Below, piece by piece: positions 54,898 to 62,447 of a stretch of DNA of 64,000 nt. The notes beneath the pieces were generated by a model. That model did no database searches. It worked only from the letters and a program-made list of their open reading frames with translations, and was not told the DNA's origin. Both the position numbers and the translations under genes were made by a program. The stretch is from Pedobacter alluvionis. GTDB lineage: Bacteria > Bacteroidota > Bacteroidia > Sphingobacteriales > Sphingobacteriaceae. The stretch covers positions 614,573 through 678,572 of the forward strand of contig NZ_RCCK01000012.1 in NCBI RefSeq assembly GCF_003664035.1. Reading direction: 5' to 3'. Position 1 is the stretch's first letter. The number at the start of each line of letters is the position of its first letter.

Positions 54898-55368
54898 ATG
54901 AGTGATTTTTTATTTTTAGATGATTATAGGGGCCAGGAAGACTCCCAAAACAACGACTTAGAGCATGTTTTCTATCCTCTTTCAAAATATGAAATAAAAA
55001 AAGCAGAAGACGAGTTTGGATATGAATTACCATCAGAACTAAAAGATTTCTATTTACAGATTGGTTATGGCTTTTTTCACAAATCTCTGGGGGAAGTTAA
55101 TAGATTGATGGATACAACATCGCTTTATCAAATAAATTTGAAACAGGATGAATTTGAGAATGACCCTGATTTGGAAGTTTACGATGATTTGTATAACGGC
55201 GAAAAATTGTTATTTTTTGAAATAAATGAAGGTGTATATCTCGCCATTGATAAAGCTGATGAAAATGGCAAGAATAAGATTTATTATATGGATTCACTAA
55301 TCGCGGATTCATTAGAGCACTTCATCAAATCTTTTATCGTAAATCCCGAAATGATCAATGAACTATAG
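54898..55368 (+). CDS. SMI1/KNR4-family (SUKH-type) immunity protein
   Basis: 156 residues with the family pattern: PLSKYEIKKAEDEFGYELP, SELKDFYLQIGYGFF and a later LFFEINEGVYLAIDKA. SUKH proteins bind and neutralise nuclease toxins of polymorphic toxin systems. A toxin-tip remnant lies directly upstream. It is soluble, with no signal peptide. It may now be an orphan immunity gene giving protection against kin toxins. Confidence 0.75.
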   Translation: MSDFLFLDDYRGQEDSQNNDLEHVFYPLSKYEIKKAEDEFGYELPSELKDFYLQIGYGFFHKSLGEVNRLMDTTSLYQINLKQDEFENDPDLEVYDDLYNGEKLLFFEINEGVYLAIDKADENGKNKIYYMDSLIADSLEHFIKSFIVNPEMINEL

Positions 55369-55426
55369 TAATAGTGCGATATGTGATTTCCATGGTATAT
55401 CTTTAGATAAAAACAAACATTGAATA

Positions 55427-55759
55427 ATGAAAATAGATCAAGGATTATATCTTCTTAATGATGAAGAAGGACCGGATGAATATTTTAACGGAAGGTCGTT
55501 AAAGCATCTGTTTATTGTAACTAATCATGATGACTTTTTGATAGCATTAGAGGACTGGGCAAATGACAGGTATAGTTCGTGCAATGTTGCCGATATTCAA
55601 TTAACTGGATTAGGAAATTACCAAATCAAGGTTCAGGTTAAGGATTGGACTGATGACCCAGCTCAGGAAATAGAATTGTACTTAATTAGAATTCCAACGG
55701 CATCAGAATGGTCACATTTGGGTTACTGGAACCATCAGCGTTTTTTAAAAATTGAATAA
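55427..55759 (+). CDS. Hypothetical protein, probable immunity protein
   Basis: 110 acidic residues (LLNDEEGPDEYFNGRSLKH, WANDRYSSCNVADIQLTG). No signal peptide or known domain. Its size, acidity and place directly after the SMI1/KNR4 gene suit an immunity protein; direct evidence is lacking. Confidence 0.5.
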   Translation: MKIDQGLYLLNDEEGPDEYFNGRSLKHLFIVTNHDDFLIALEDWANDRYSSCNVADIQLTGLGNYQIKVQVKDWTDDPAQEIELYLIRIPTASEWSHLGYWNHQRFLKIE

Positions 55760-55827
55760 ATTAATTTCCTCGGGTCAGAAACCCTTGAAGATTGAAAATT
55801 ATGAGGGAATTTGATCCAAAGTATTTT

Positions 55828-56072
55828 ATGGGAATAATGAATAAAAGAACTAGAATAATAATTGGGCTGATCATATTTTAAGAAGTAATCTCTCTTATCA
55901 GAGCATGTGCCATTTATTCATTTTATAACAACGATGAACTTTACGGAGACGGCGTCCCGCCACTAATAAATATGATAAAGAATTTATGTTAACACTTATA
56001 CTATCGCTACTCATAACGATTTTTCTATGTTTGGTAAGTTTTTTCATTTTTAATCAAGAAAAGGCTTCTTGA
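55828..56072 (+). pseudogene. Dead copy of the small membrane protein at 62103-62348
   Basis: The sequence aligns along its whole length with the intact gene 6.3 kb downstream: NKRTRIIIGLI, IRACAIYSFYNNDELYGDG and SLLITIFLCLV. It has a premature TAA after about 18 codons and a 1-base deletion in the GVPDTNKY region. Homology also extends some 15-30 bp on both sides. It is a duplicated immunity-like membrane gene, one copy broken. Confidence 0.8.
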
Positions 56073-56553
56073 ATATAGATTTGAGGGTAAAATTATTTGT
56101 GGGAATACCAACACCAGTCAGGTATGTTTTGAAGAGAAAGGTCGCTAAAGTAAACAAAGGCATACTCAACCCGTCATATAATCAGAACCAATTAGTTCAC
56201 CACCATCCAGTATTTATTGCATCAGGGATTGCAACGGCATCCTCCTGCAAAGGAGATACAGGGGAAAGCCCGGCCTTATGGGATGCCATAGGTGAAATGC
56301 TATTTTTTGTGAGACATTAACAGATGCAGATTATTAAATAAAAAATGAGATCATTGATGGTAAATTTTATTTACTTTTATGTTGAGAGCGTTAATAAGCG
56401 GGAGATTAATCCATAGGGTTTCTTCCGCTATTTTGCCGGCTAGTACACAAGGCTAATATGGGTAATGATGTTGCAATGGACCTGATATCACTGAAAATTT
56501 ATCCATTTGGACAGGAATCGCGGAAGAAGAACTAAAAATGTGAGCGCATGTTT
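56073..56553. other. Interval after the dead copy, possible toxin debris
   Basis: An open plus frame near 56081-56320 reads KGILNPSYNQNQLVHHHPVF and CKGDTGESPALWDAIG, which looks protein-like but has no usable start and no family I recognise. From 56320 to 56553 I see nothing coding. It is probably remains of further modules. Confidence 0.3.
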
Positions 56554-56991
56554 TTAAAGAATTTCACTGCTTTCTACAGGAGTGTTCGATTTTACGATAT
56601 TCCCCATATCGTCATAATAGTTATATCGCTCAAATTGACAATCTTTTAATTCATAATTTTCTCCATTACTGATTACAAAATGTTCCCCGTTTTTTATTTC
56701 TGCACTTTCCACACTGAACAAAGCTGCTCCTGTTTCAATCTGCTGTCTCCATCCAATTATATCTTTTGAATATGATAATCCATAAAATCGTTTTTCATCA
56801 GGGGTAATGATGATAAAATTTTCATTTATAACACCTCCGCTTTTAGGAATCAATGGTTTATTAGCATCTGTTATTGCACTGACAAAATTATCTTTATCAA
56901 TTCCTCCCATATTGCTTCTAATGCGAATATATCTATATTCTCTAAATTCAAATTCTTCTTTTCCAGGAAGATATACTTTCTCTACTTTCAT
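56554..56991 (-). CDS. Hypothetical protein, probable immunity to the REase-fold toxin
   Basis: 145 residues, soluble, beta-rich and acidic (NENFIIITPDEKRFYGLSYS, KDCQFERYNYYDDMGNIVK). It starts 3 bp after the stop of the toxin C-terminal fragment on the same strand, the usual toxin-then-immunity order. No family is recognised, so the immunity role rests on position. Confidence 0.55.
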   Translation of the reverse strand: MKVEKVYLPGKEEFEFREYRYIRIRSNMGGIDKDNFVSAITDANKPLIPKSGGVINENFIIITPDEKRFYGLSYSKDIIGWRQQIETGAALFSVESAEIKNGEHFVISNGENYELKDCQFERYNYYDDMGNIVKSNTPVESSEIL

Positions 56992-56994
56992 AAT

Positions 56995-57310
56995 TTAAGG
57001 TGTTATTTCGAATTTTACATTACTGATGCCATTTTGACTAAAAACTTGTGAATAAAGGCAAGCTAAATCCTGGCTATTTATAAGATGTATTACTTCGTCA
57101 GATGCATTATATTTTTTAAGCATTTTGTTTTGCTCTGTAATTGCCCAAGGCTTTGTATCAAGGGGATTTCTCAAAGTTTTGTTCCAATCTTCCACAAATT
57201 TTGCTTCAATAGCTACGGTTTTACCATTTATATTAACAACATTATCGGCAACACCATTGACCAATTGACCAGCTCCTACCGCAGAGTATGCTAATATAAA
57301 ACTTTTCTAT
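56995..57310 (-). pseudogene. C-terminal restriction-endonuclease-fold toxin domain, 5' truncated
   Basis: The frame runs from after an in-frame TAG at about 57311 with no ATG, reading SFILAYSAVGAGQLVNGVAD then NVVNINGKTVAIEAKFVEDW and SQDLACLYSQVFSQNG. The D-N-V ... A-I-E-A-K pattern is the metal-binding core of PD-(D/E)XK Tox-REase domains found at the C-termini of RHS/CDI polymorphic toxins. No upstream secretion or RHS part exists here, so it is an orphan toxin tip left by recombination. Whether it is expressed is unclear; a TTG at 57264 could start an 89-residue form. Confidence 0.65.
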
Positions 57311-57440
57311 CACAGAAAGGTTTATTGTTAAGCCTTGGTCATCACCTACGACGTTCCAAATAGACGGCAAAAAGCATTTTTTTGAATTTACCCTGGGAAA
57401 AAGAAAGGTTCAATCAATTTCAAACCTGGATATAAAATGA
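57300..57440 (+). pseudogene. Protein-like remnant upstream of the 68-aa gene
   Basis: A start-less frame after a TAA reads SITERFIVKPWSSPTTFQID, GKKHFFEFTLGKRKVQSIS and ends NLDIK before a TGA. It has coding-like composition and lies 125 bp before a small gene on the same strand, repeating the toxin-tip then immunity pattern. The family is unknown and it could also be chance. Confidence 0.35.
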
Positions 57441-57565
57441 GTGCCTGTTGCAACTAAAAAGAACGACATGTAAGAAGTTAAAAAAGAAATCATTTTAATA
57501 TCTTTAAAGCATGAAAAATGGATCAATCCTTCCAGAAATTTTAAAAGCATCAAGATTATTGTGAT

Positions 57566-57772
57566 ATGAACAAAAAATTTGTCGATCAGGTCGAATCAAC
57601 TGCAAGGCTTCAGTTTAAGTTATTTGATGCTGAAACGAAACTGGAAGAAATGATTGGTCAAGTTAAATCTTTTGATGTTTCAGATGACGTGAGGCAAAAA
57701 TTATATGATTGGATAAATGAAATGAGGCCTAATTTGATGAAGGCAATAACTTTAAAGGAAATACAGCAATAA
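57566..57772 (+). CDS. Small hypothetical protein
   Basis: 68 residues, helical (QFKLFDAETKLEEMIGQVKS, DVRQKLYDWINEMRPNLMKA). ATG start, no clear motif. It may be an immunity protein for the remnant upstream, by position only. Confidence 0.5.
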   Translation: MNKKFVDQVESTARLQFKLFDAETKLEEMIGQVKSFDVSDDVRQKLYDWINEMRPNLMKAITLKEIQQ

Positions 57773-58019
57773 CCCCGGTTAATTCAATGAAAGAAGGTCG
57801 CCCGTCCGTGGAGGCAAATGCATGAATGAAAGGTAGTGCACTGGGGATATTTTAGGCAACCGCAAATGCCGATTAAGCTGCTCATAACTGGGTGGCTTTT
57901 TTATTTCTTTTCTTTGCGAACTATCCTTCAGGGATGATTTTACTAAAAAAAGATCAGAAAAATTAAGAGAAAGCTTACAAAAAAAATCAACAAATTTTTG
58001 ATGTTTATTCAGAAGATTA

Positions 58020-58445
58020 TTATAATGAAACTATATTTTCTATTAATTCCAGATATTTATAATCATCGACTTTAAATATTTCTTTCCCTCCCAACATATA
58101 TGCACTTATGAAACATTCTTTTGATTTTTCAGAATGTCCCATCACAAAATAATTTCTTCCTAAAACATACCAAACATAAGTATTTTCAAGTGCCGACTCA
58201 CTTTGTAAAGCTTTATTGTAATAGTAATCAGCGATACCAAAATCATTACTTTTATGATACGCATCTCCCAACGCAACAAAAACGTTTACACTGATTTGCC
58301 ATTCTTCTTTTGGTTCGGGAATCTTTTCAAGTGCTAAATCATATAAAGTTATTGCTTGCTTAAAATCAGAGCTTTCAAATAAAACATCACCCTGATCAAG
58401 CTTGCTGATGATTTCCTGATAAATATGGTTAGGTATTTCTTCCAT
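58020..58445 (-). CDS. Tetratricopeptide-repeat protein
   Basis: 141 residues with TPR-like helix pairs (FKQAITLYDLALEKIPEP, FVALGDAYHKSNDFGIADY, YYNKALQSES, YVWYVLGRNYFVMGHSEKS). Soluble, with no signal peptide. It starts 3 bp after the stop of the related 145-aa gene, so the two are co-translated. Such TPR pairs occur as immunity proteins of polymorphic toxins; a toxin remnant lies upstream of the pair. Confidence 0.7.
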   Translation of the reverse strand: MEEIPNHIYQEIISKLDQGDVLFESSDFKQAITLYDLALEKIPEPKEEWQISVNVFVALGDAYHKSNDFGIADYYYNKALQSESALENTYVWYVLGRNYFVMGHSEKSKECFISAYMLGGKEIFKVDDYKYLELIENIVSL

Positions 58446-58448
58446 TAC

Positions 58449-58886
58449 TTAGTGAATAAATTTATCTGGGTTTTTGTAGAAATCCAGATATTTAGGATCT
58501 TCATTTTCAAAATATCTAAATCCTGCATCTTTTGTGACATACTGCCACTTTTCATACGCGTCACCATAGTTTCCAGTTTCAAAGAAGTAACGTGCTTGAT
58601 TATGTTGTACCTCATACTCCGAAAGATGCAGATGATTATTATTTTCAATCATTCTATTCAACCAAACCTTCGCTATCGTATAGTTTTTATTGTTCATACA
58701 ATGCTTAAAACACATTTTGCAAAAATTATACTCCTGGTTCCAGGAACTTCGAGGTTCAGGGAATTTTCGCCATGCCTCTTCTGACAATCTGTAAAAATCA
58801 TCCATATTTCCTGCCTTCAAACTATCTACAGCTTGCTTCCCTAAGCTAATAACATGCTGAAATAAATCTTGCTCTAATGCCGCCAT
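58449..58886 (-). CDS. TPR-like hypothetical protein (first of a pair)
   Basis: 145 residues of TPR-like helices (LGKQAVDSLKAGNMDDFYRL, FKHCMNNKNYTIAKVWLNRM, NQARYFFETGNYGDAYEKW). Weakly similar in layout to the gene that follows, suggesting an old duplication. It begins 5 bp after the end of a toxin-tip remnant on the same strand, so it is probably the cognate immunity gene. Confidence 0.65.
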   Translation of the reverse strand: MAALEQDLFQHVISLGKQAVDSLKAGNMDDFYRLSEEAWRKFPEPRSSWNQEYNFCKMCFKHCMNNKNYTIAKVWLNRMIENNNHLHLSEYEVQHNQARYFFETGNYGDAYEKWQYVTKDAGFRYFENEDPKYLDFYKNPDKFIH

Positions 58887-58890
58887 GATT

Positions 58891-59098
58891 TTATTTTATT
58901 TTATACATTTTTTTTGGTGCATCAGGTAAATCAGTAGCAGATTTCCCCAAAATTGCCCCTTGCTTCTATTTGTGCTAAAATATTCAAATACATAATTACT
59001 GTCAAGCATCCATTTTCGAGCCTCTTTGAACTCCGCACCTAAATACGTCCTGTCTGATTCCAATAAGTAGCAGCATCATGTAAATCGGATATGATATT
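58891..59098 (-). pseudogene. Frameshifted toxin C-terminal remnant
   Basis: Three frames join into one protein-like tail: NIISDLHDAATYWNQTGR, then TYLGAEFKEARKWMLDSNY, VFEYFSTNRSK, and finally GAILGKSATDLPDAPKKM followed by YKIK and a TAA. It therefore carries two frameshifts and has no start. The end lies 5 bp before the TPR pair, the expected place of a polymorphic-toxin tip. The toxin family is not recognised. Confidence 0.55.
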
Positions 59099-59125
59099 CT
59101 ACCATCACCTTACCCCGCTTTATTA

Positions 59126-59863
59126 CTAACATGGGAACCACCAGTGCAGCGAATATAATTTTCCATTCTTGATGAAAATGTTTACGTGGCCGTCAGAAAT
59201 ATTACCCTTATCCTCTCTTAACTGTATTACCTGTAGCACGCCTTCACCAGCTACATGCATAGTACCGATGTGTTCAGTCGCATTTGGAAACAACCTTGTG
59301 AGTTCAACCAATGTGGTGTGCTTGTTGAGGGTTATGTTGTGAAAAACAATGAAATCGCCGTAGCTGAACTTTATCTCATCGATAGCTACCTTGCCCCGGG
59401 AACACTCAAAGCGCGATCCATTTTTATATAAATATTGGGCTTCAGGATCGATTGAACCATCGGCTTCCTGAAAAATGTTAGTGCAAGGTTCTTCCTCGCT
59501 CAATAGTTTGGTACTGTCCGGTTCGCCCAGCACTGACCGGAATTCACTAAAAGAAAAAAAGCGTTTTAATCTGCCGTTAAAGCGGATCTCTTTTTGATCC
59601 AGCACTTCTATGGCAGTATCCCTTATTGCTTTGTTTCCTGAAACCCTCAAAATCTGCGGTTTTGGGTTTTGGATAACCTGCTCCGGCCTACTTCCTTTTT
59701 GTGCTACCGCCTTAGAGGATTGTTTAGGATCGCCACTACAAGAAACGATCAGTAAACAGAGCATTCCACTTAACAGGTGAAACAACCAATGATTCGATGA
59801 CCACAGACTTGTCGGTTCGCAATTTTTAAAAGATTCACAGGTAAAAGAGATAGTCTTAGGCAT
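59126..59863 (-). CDS. Lipoprotein of unknown function
   Basis: 245 residues from the first ATG. A hydrophobic stretch ending LLIVSCSGDPKQ gives a lipobox with Cys42, so the true start may be a later codon such as Met34. The mature part is a beta-rich domain (EIRFNGRLKRFFSFSEFRSV, YLYKNGSRFECSRGKVAIDE, NGKLYSLHWWFPC). No catalytic motif. It faces the broken lipoprotein to its right on the same strand. Confidence 0.6.
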   Translation of the reverse strand: MPKTISFTCESFKNCEPTSLWSSNHWLFHLLSGMLCLLIVSCSGDPKQSSKAVAQKGSRPEQVIQNPKPQILRVSGNKAIRDTAIEVLDQKEIRFNGRLKRFFSFSEFRSVLGEPDSTKLLSEEEPCTNIFQEADGSIDPEAQYLYKNGSRFECSRGKVAIDEIKFSYGDFIVFHNITLNKHTTLVELTRLFPNATEHIGTMHVAGEGVLQVIQLREDKGNISDGHVNIFIKNGKLYSLHWWFPC

Positions 59864-60100
59864 CCTACTGAACGGTTATAGTTATGCGAATATAAACGTT
59901 TCTATCGTAAAAATGTTTATTGTAGACGCCGGGTACTTCAGCCCAACTTAAAAACTAAGGTTGATCAATAACAGGCACATATGAACTAACATGGTTCGGT
60001 TTTATGATCCGATTATAATCAATTCCGGCTAAAAATAACTTAATCATGCGTATCGCAGCGCGGTTCATCACACCCAAGATGCTTTGAATAAAGGTTCCAT
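59864..60100. other. Short non-coding gap
   Basis: A 30-codon minus frame (60044 down to 59953) reads IKLFLAGIDYNRIIKPNHVS and ends soon after; it may be another tip of a lost gene. Otherwise nothing is seen. Confidence 0.25.
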
Positions 60101-60659
60101 TTATTTATCAAACTCCACCCATTTCTTCTCGAAATAAACGGTCGCAGGTTTCTTCCCGTTCCCACTGATGTCCGCCTGGATAAAAGATCCATGCTCCTCT
60201 TTATATTTAATGACCAGTCCGTCCCGCTGCGCAGAATCATAATAAGATCCGTAAGGACATTTAAAAGGATTGTCTTCAACATCTGAAGTGAAAACAGAAA
60301 ACAAAACCATCTTTCTGGCATTGGTATCAGGAGATTCGTACCCTATGATCCGATAGTCAGCGCGGATATTGCTGTACACCTGAAAAATACTGTCACGTTT
60401 TGAAATCACAGCTCTTTGCATGGCTTCCTCGCTGATTTCAGGCGGAACATACGTGCTGCTTTTTGTGGTGTCGGGTAAATTTTAAACCTTTTGCAGGCTG
60501 GAATCTTCCCTGTTCTCAGCCTTATCGACTGGACTGACCTTCCGATTATCATGGCTGCCTGAATTACAGCCTGAAACAAATAACAATCCTAAAATGACCA
60601 TTGCATTGAAGCAAACGTTTCTTCGAAAAGGAGTTGCTTTTTTTTGAGTTTACTCATTC
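60101..60659 (-). pseudogene. Lipoprotein broken by an A8 frameshift and a nonsense codon
   Basis: From the ATG near 60657 the frame runs into an A8 run and stops after 22 codons. Adding one A gives a lipoprotein start: KATPFRRNVCFNAMVILGLL then FVSGCNSGSHDNRK. This frame continues to a TAA at 60482-60484 and, with no shift, resumes as NLPDTTKSSTYVPPEISEEA and MQRAVISKRDSIFQVYSNIR to the end at 60101. So two lesions separate it from a 180-residue lipoprotein. The tail (TVYFEKKWVEFDK) is intact. The 106-codon internal frame is not expected to be secreted. Confidence 0.65.
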
Positions 60660-60861
60660 GTTTTTCTATAATATCTATCAATTAAGCGGCTTCTGCGCAT
60701 TTAGGATCTGTCGGTAATGTTTATTTTATTTCATTCCCACAGATTTTTAAATTATCTTCCGAAAGTTTTTTCCGAAGGAAAACACGCCATAACCACAAAG
60801 TATACATCTTTTAATTTCACTTGAACCCTTTTAAGGGGAATTATTTAAATCATATCAAGAT

Positions 60862-61839
60862 ATGAAAAAAATGCTTTTAAGTTTAGCAGTTATTACAAGT
60901 TTGACGGCATGCTCTCAGGTCAAAGATGAGATGGCGCAGAACAAGAACATCAATGCAAACAATATAGTCGAAGAGATTACAAAACACATTAAACATTACC
61001 CTTCCGAAAAACAATATACTTTTACCTATAACAATCAAAGGTGCTATTTCGAAATCCTGGTCAATGATATGCCCTCATTCAAAGAATATGAAGAGGATCA
61101 AACCGGTTCTGCATTTCCAATAAATGATGCCATTTTTAAAACTGGTAAACAAAAGATTAGCTTTAAAATCTATCCTGCTGGCTCAGAAGTGCTTCCAGAG
61201 AATACAGATCTAAAATTGATATTAAGTTCCTATGATCAGAAAGATAAGAATGCAGATGACATAACCTATATGGAATACCGCATTCCAAAAAATGAAATAA
61301 AGGTAACAGAGAATTATACTAAACATACATTTGCGGGTGTAGGAAAGGCGTTTTATGAAGGTAGCTTTGAGATTAATGTAGAAGTTCCGTATACCAGTCA
61401 ACTTCCATTTGAAAAAGCACAGGATTTGCGTAAAATAGATCAGAAAAAGCTGGAAGAAAAATTGGTGAATGAATATAATAAGGTCCGCAATATTTACCAG
61501 GGTAAAGACAAAGATAAAGTTGCCCGCCTTTTATTTGATAAATTAAAAAATCAGATGGTGGCAGAGTACGCTTCACCTGAAAAAGTAAAAGCCGCCTGGA
61601 ACGAGGCAGGGGAAATACTATTCAAAAGCGACTTCGAAATGCTACCTGTTGAAAAATATCAAATGCGTTTCTTTGCGGACGGAAGATTGGTTGCACTTTA
61701 TGCAGATGGTTCTGACCCGAAAACCAGAGGGGACAATGCGCTGATCTGTAATATGAAATCCGGCTACGGAAAAGGACTTTTTGAACTAAAACATCTATTC
61801 TATATTCCGCAAGGCGAGACTGAGTTTAAAATATATTAA
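60862..61839 (+). CDS. Lipoprotein of unknown function
   Basis: 325 residues with a lipoprotein signal (MLLSLAVITSLTACSQ), lipidated Cys near residue 17. The mature part is beta-rich, then helical and charged (LRKIDQKKLEEKLVNEYNKV), ending in a beta domain. No motif recognised. A short CCCTT/AAGGG repeat lies upstream of the start. It stands alone on the plus strand. Confidence 0.6.
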   Translation: MKKMLLSLAVITSLTACSQVKDEMAQNKNINANNIVEEITKHIKHYPSEKQYTFTYNNQRCYFEILVNDMPSFKEYEEDQTGSAFPINDAIFKTGKQKISFKIYPAGSEVLPENTDLKLILSSYDQKDKNADDITYMEYRIPKNEIKVTENYTKHTFAGVGKAFYEGSFEINVEVPYTSQLPFEKAQDLRKIDQKKLEEKLVNEYNKVRNIYQGKDKDKVARLLFDKLKNQMVAEYASPEKVKAAWNEAGEILFKSDFEMLPVEKYQMRFFADGRLVALYADGSDPKTRGDNALICNMKSGYGKGLFELKHLFYIPQGETEFKIY

Positions 61840-62102
61840 ATTGGTATCGTTGGAATACCTGACAAAAAATTTTAGATACATTAGACTATGGCAGTATCCG
61901 TCCTACCAAGTACATCTGGACTAAGTAATTTTCGGTATTTTAGGTTTGCCTACATGAATAACCTGAAAGAAAAGTGCAGCGGAAATGGGCGAACTTTTCA
62001 TAAAATTTAAATGGAGATACATAATTTATTTTGAAACACGCTTAACGGATTGATTCTTTAGAGAATTACAAAAAGGTCATCTCAAATTGAGCCAAAGTAT
62101 TC
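61840..62102. other. Gap upstream of the intact small membrane gene
   Basis: A 20-residue plus frame (about 61876-61937) ends ILDTLDYGSIRPTKYIWTK, which looks like a protein tail but has no start. The last 15 bp share sequence with the region before the dead copy at 55.8 kb. No gene is supported. Confidence 0.25.
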
Positions 62103-62348
62103 ATGGGAATAATGAATAAAAAAACTAAAATAGCCATTGGGCTAATAACATTTCTAGAGGTAATCTTTCTTATAAGAGCATGTGCCATTTATTCTTTTTA
62201 TAACAACGATGAACTTTACGGAGACGGCGTTCCCGATACTAATAAATATGATAAAGAATTTATATCTACAATTCTGTTATCTCTACTAATAACGATTTTT
62301 ATATGTTTGGTAATTGTTGTCGTTTTTAAGCAAAAAAAGGCTACTTGA
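62103..62348 (+). CDS. Small two-helix membrane protein (intact copy)
   Basis: 81 residues (MGIMNKKTKIAIGLITFLEV), with membrane helices at about 9-29 and 55-76, and a polar loop YNNDELYGDGVPDTNKYDKE between them. The start may be the first or the fourth codon (ATG in both). A near-identical but dead copy lies at 55828-56072. Small two-helix proteins act as immunity proteins for membrane-active toxins in some systems; that role is suggested only by its toxin-rich surroundings. Confidence 0.6.
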   Translation: MGIMNKKTKIAIGLITFLEVIFLIRACAIYSFYNNDELYGDGVPDTNKYDKEFISTILLSLLITIFICLVIVVVFKQKKAT

Positions 62349-62447
62349 ATGTTGACGTGAGGATAAAATTATAGGTGGATAAATTTGCCGTTTATAGGTT
62401 ACCAAACGGTGTAATTCGTATTAACAAATATACCAACTTCAGTAAGT

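Noticed and set aside
56069..56320. 83-codon frame after the dead membrane-gene copy
   Set aside because: Starts at a TTG inside the previous stop and has no known family; kept only as possible debris, not as a gene.
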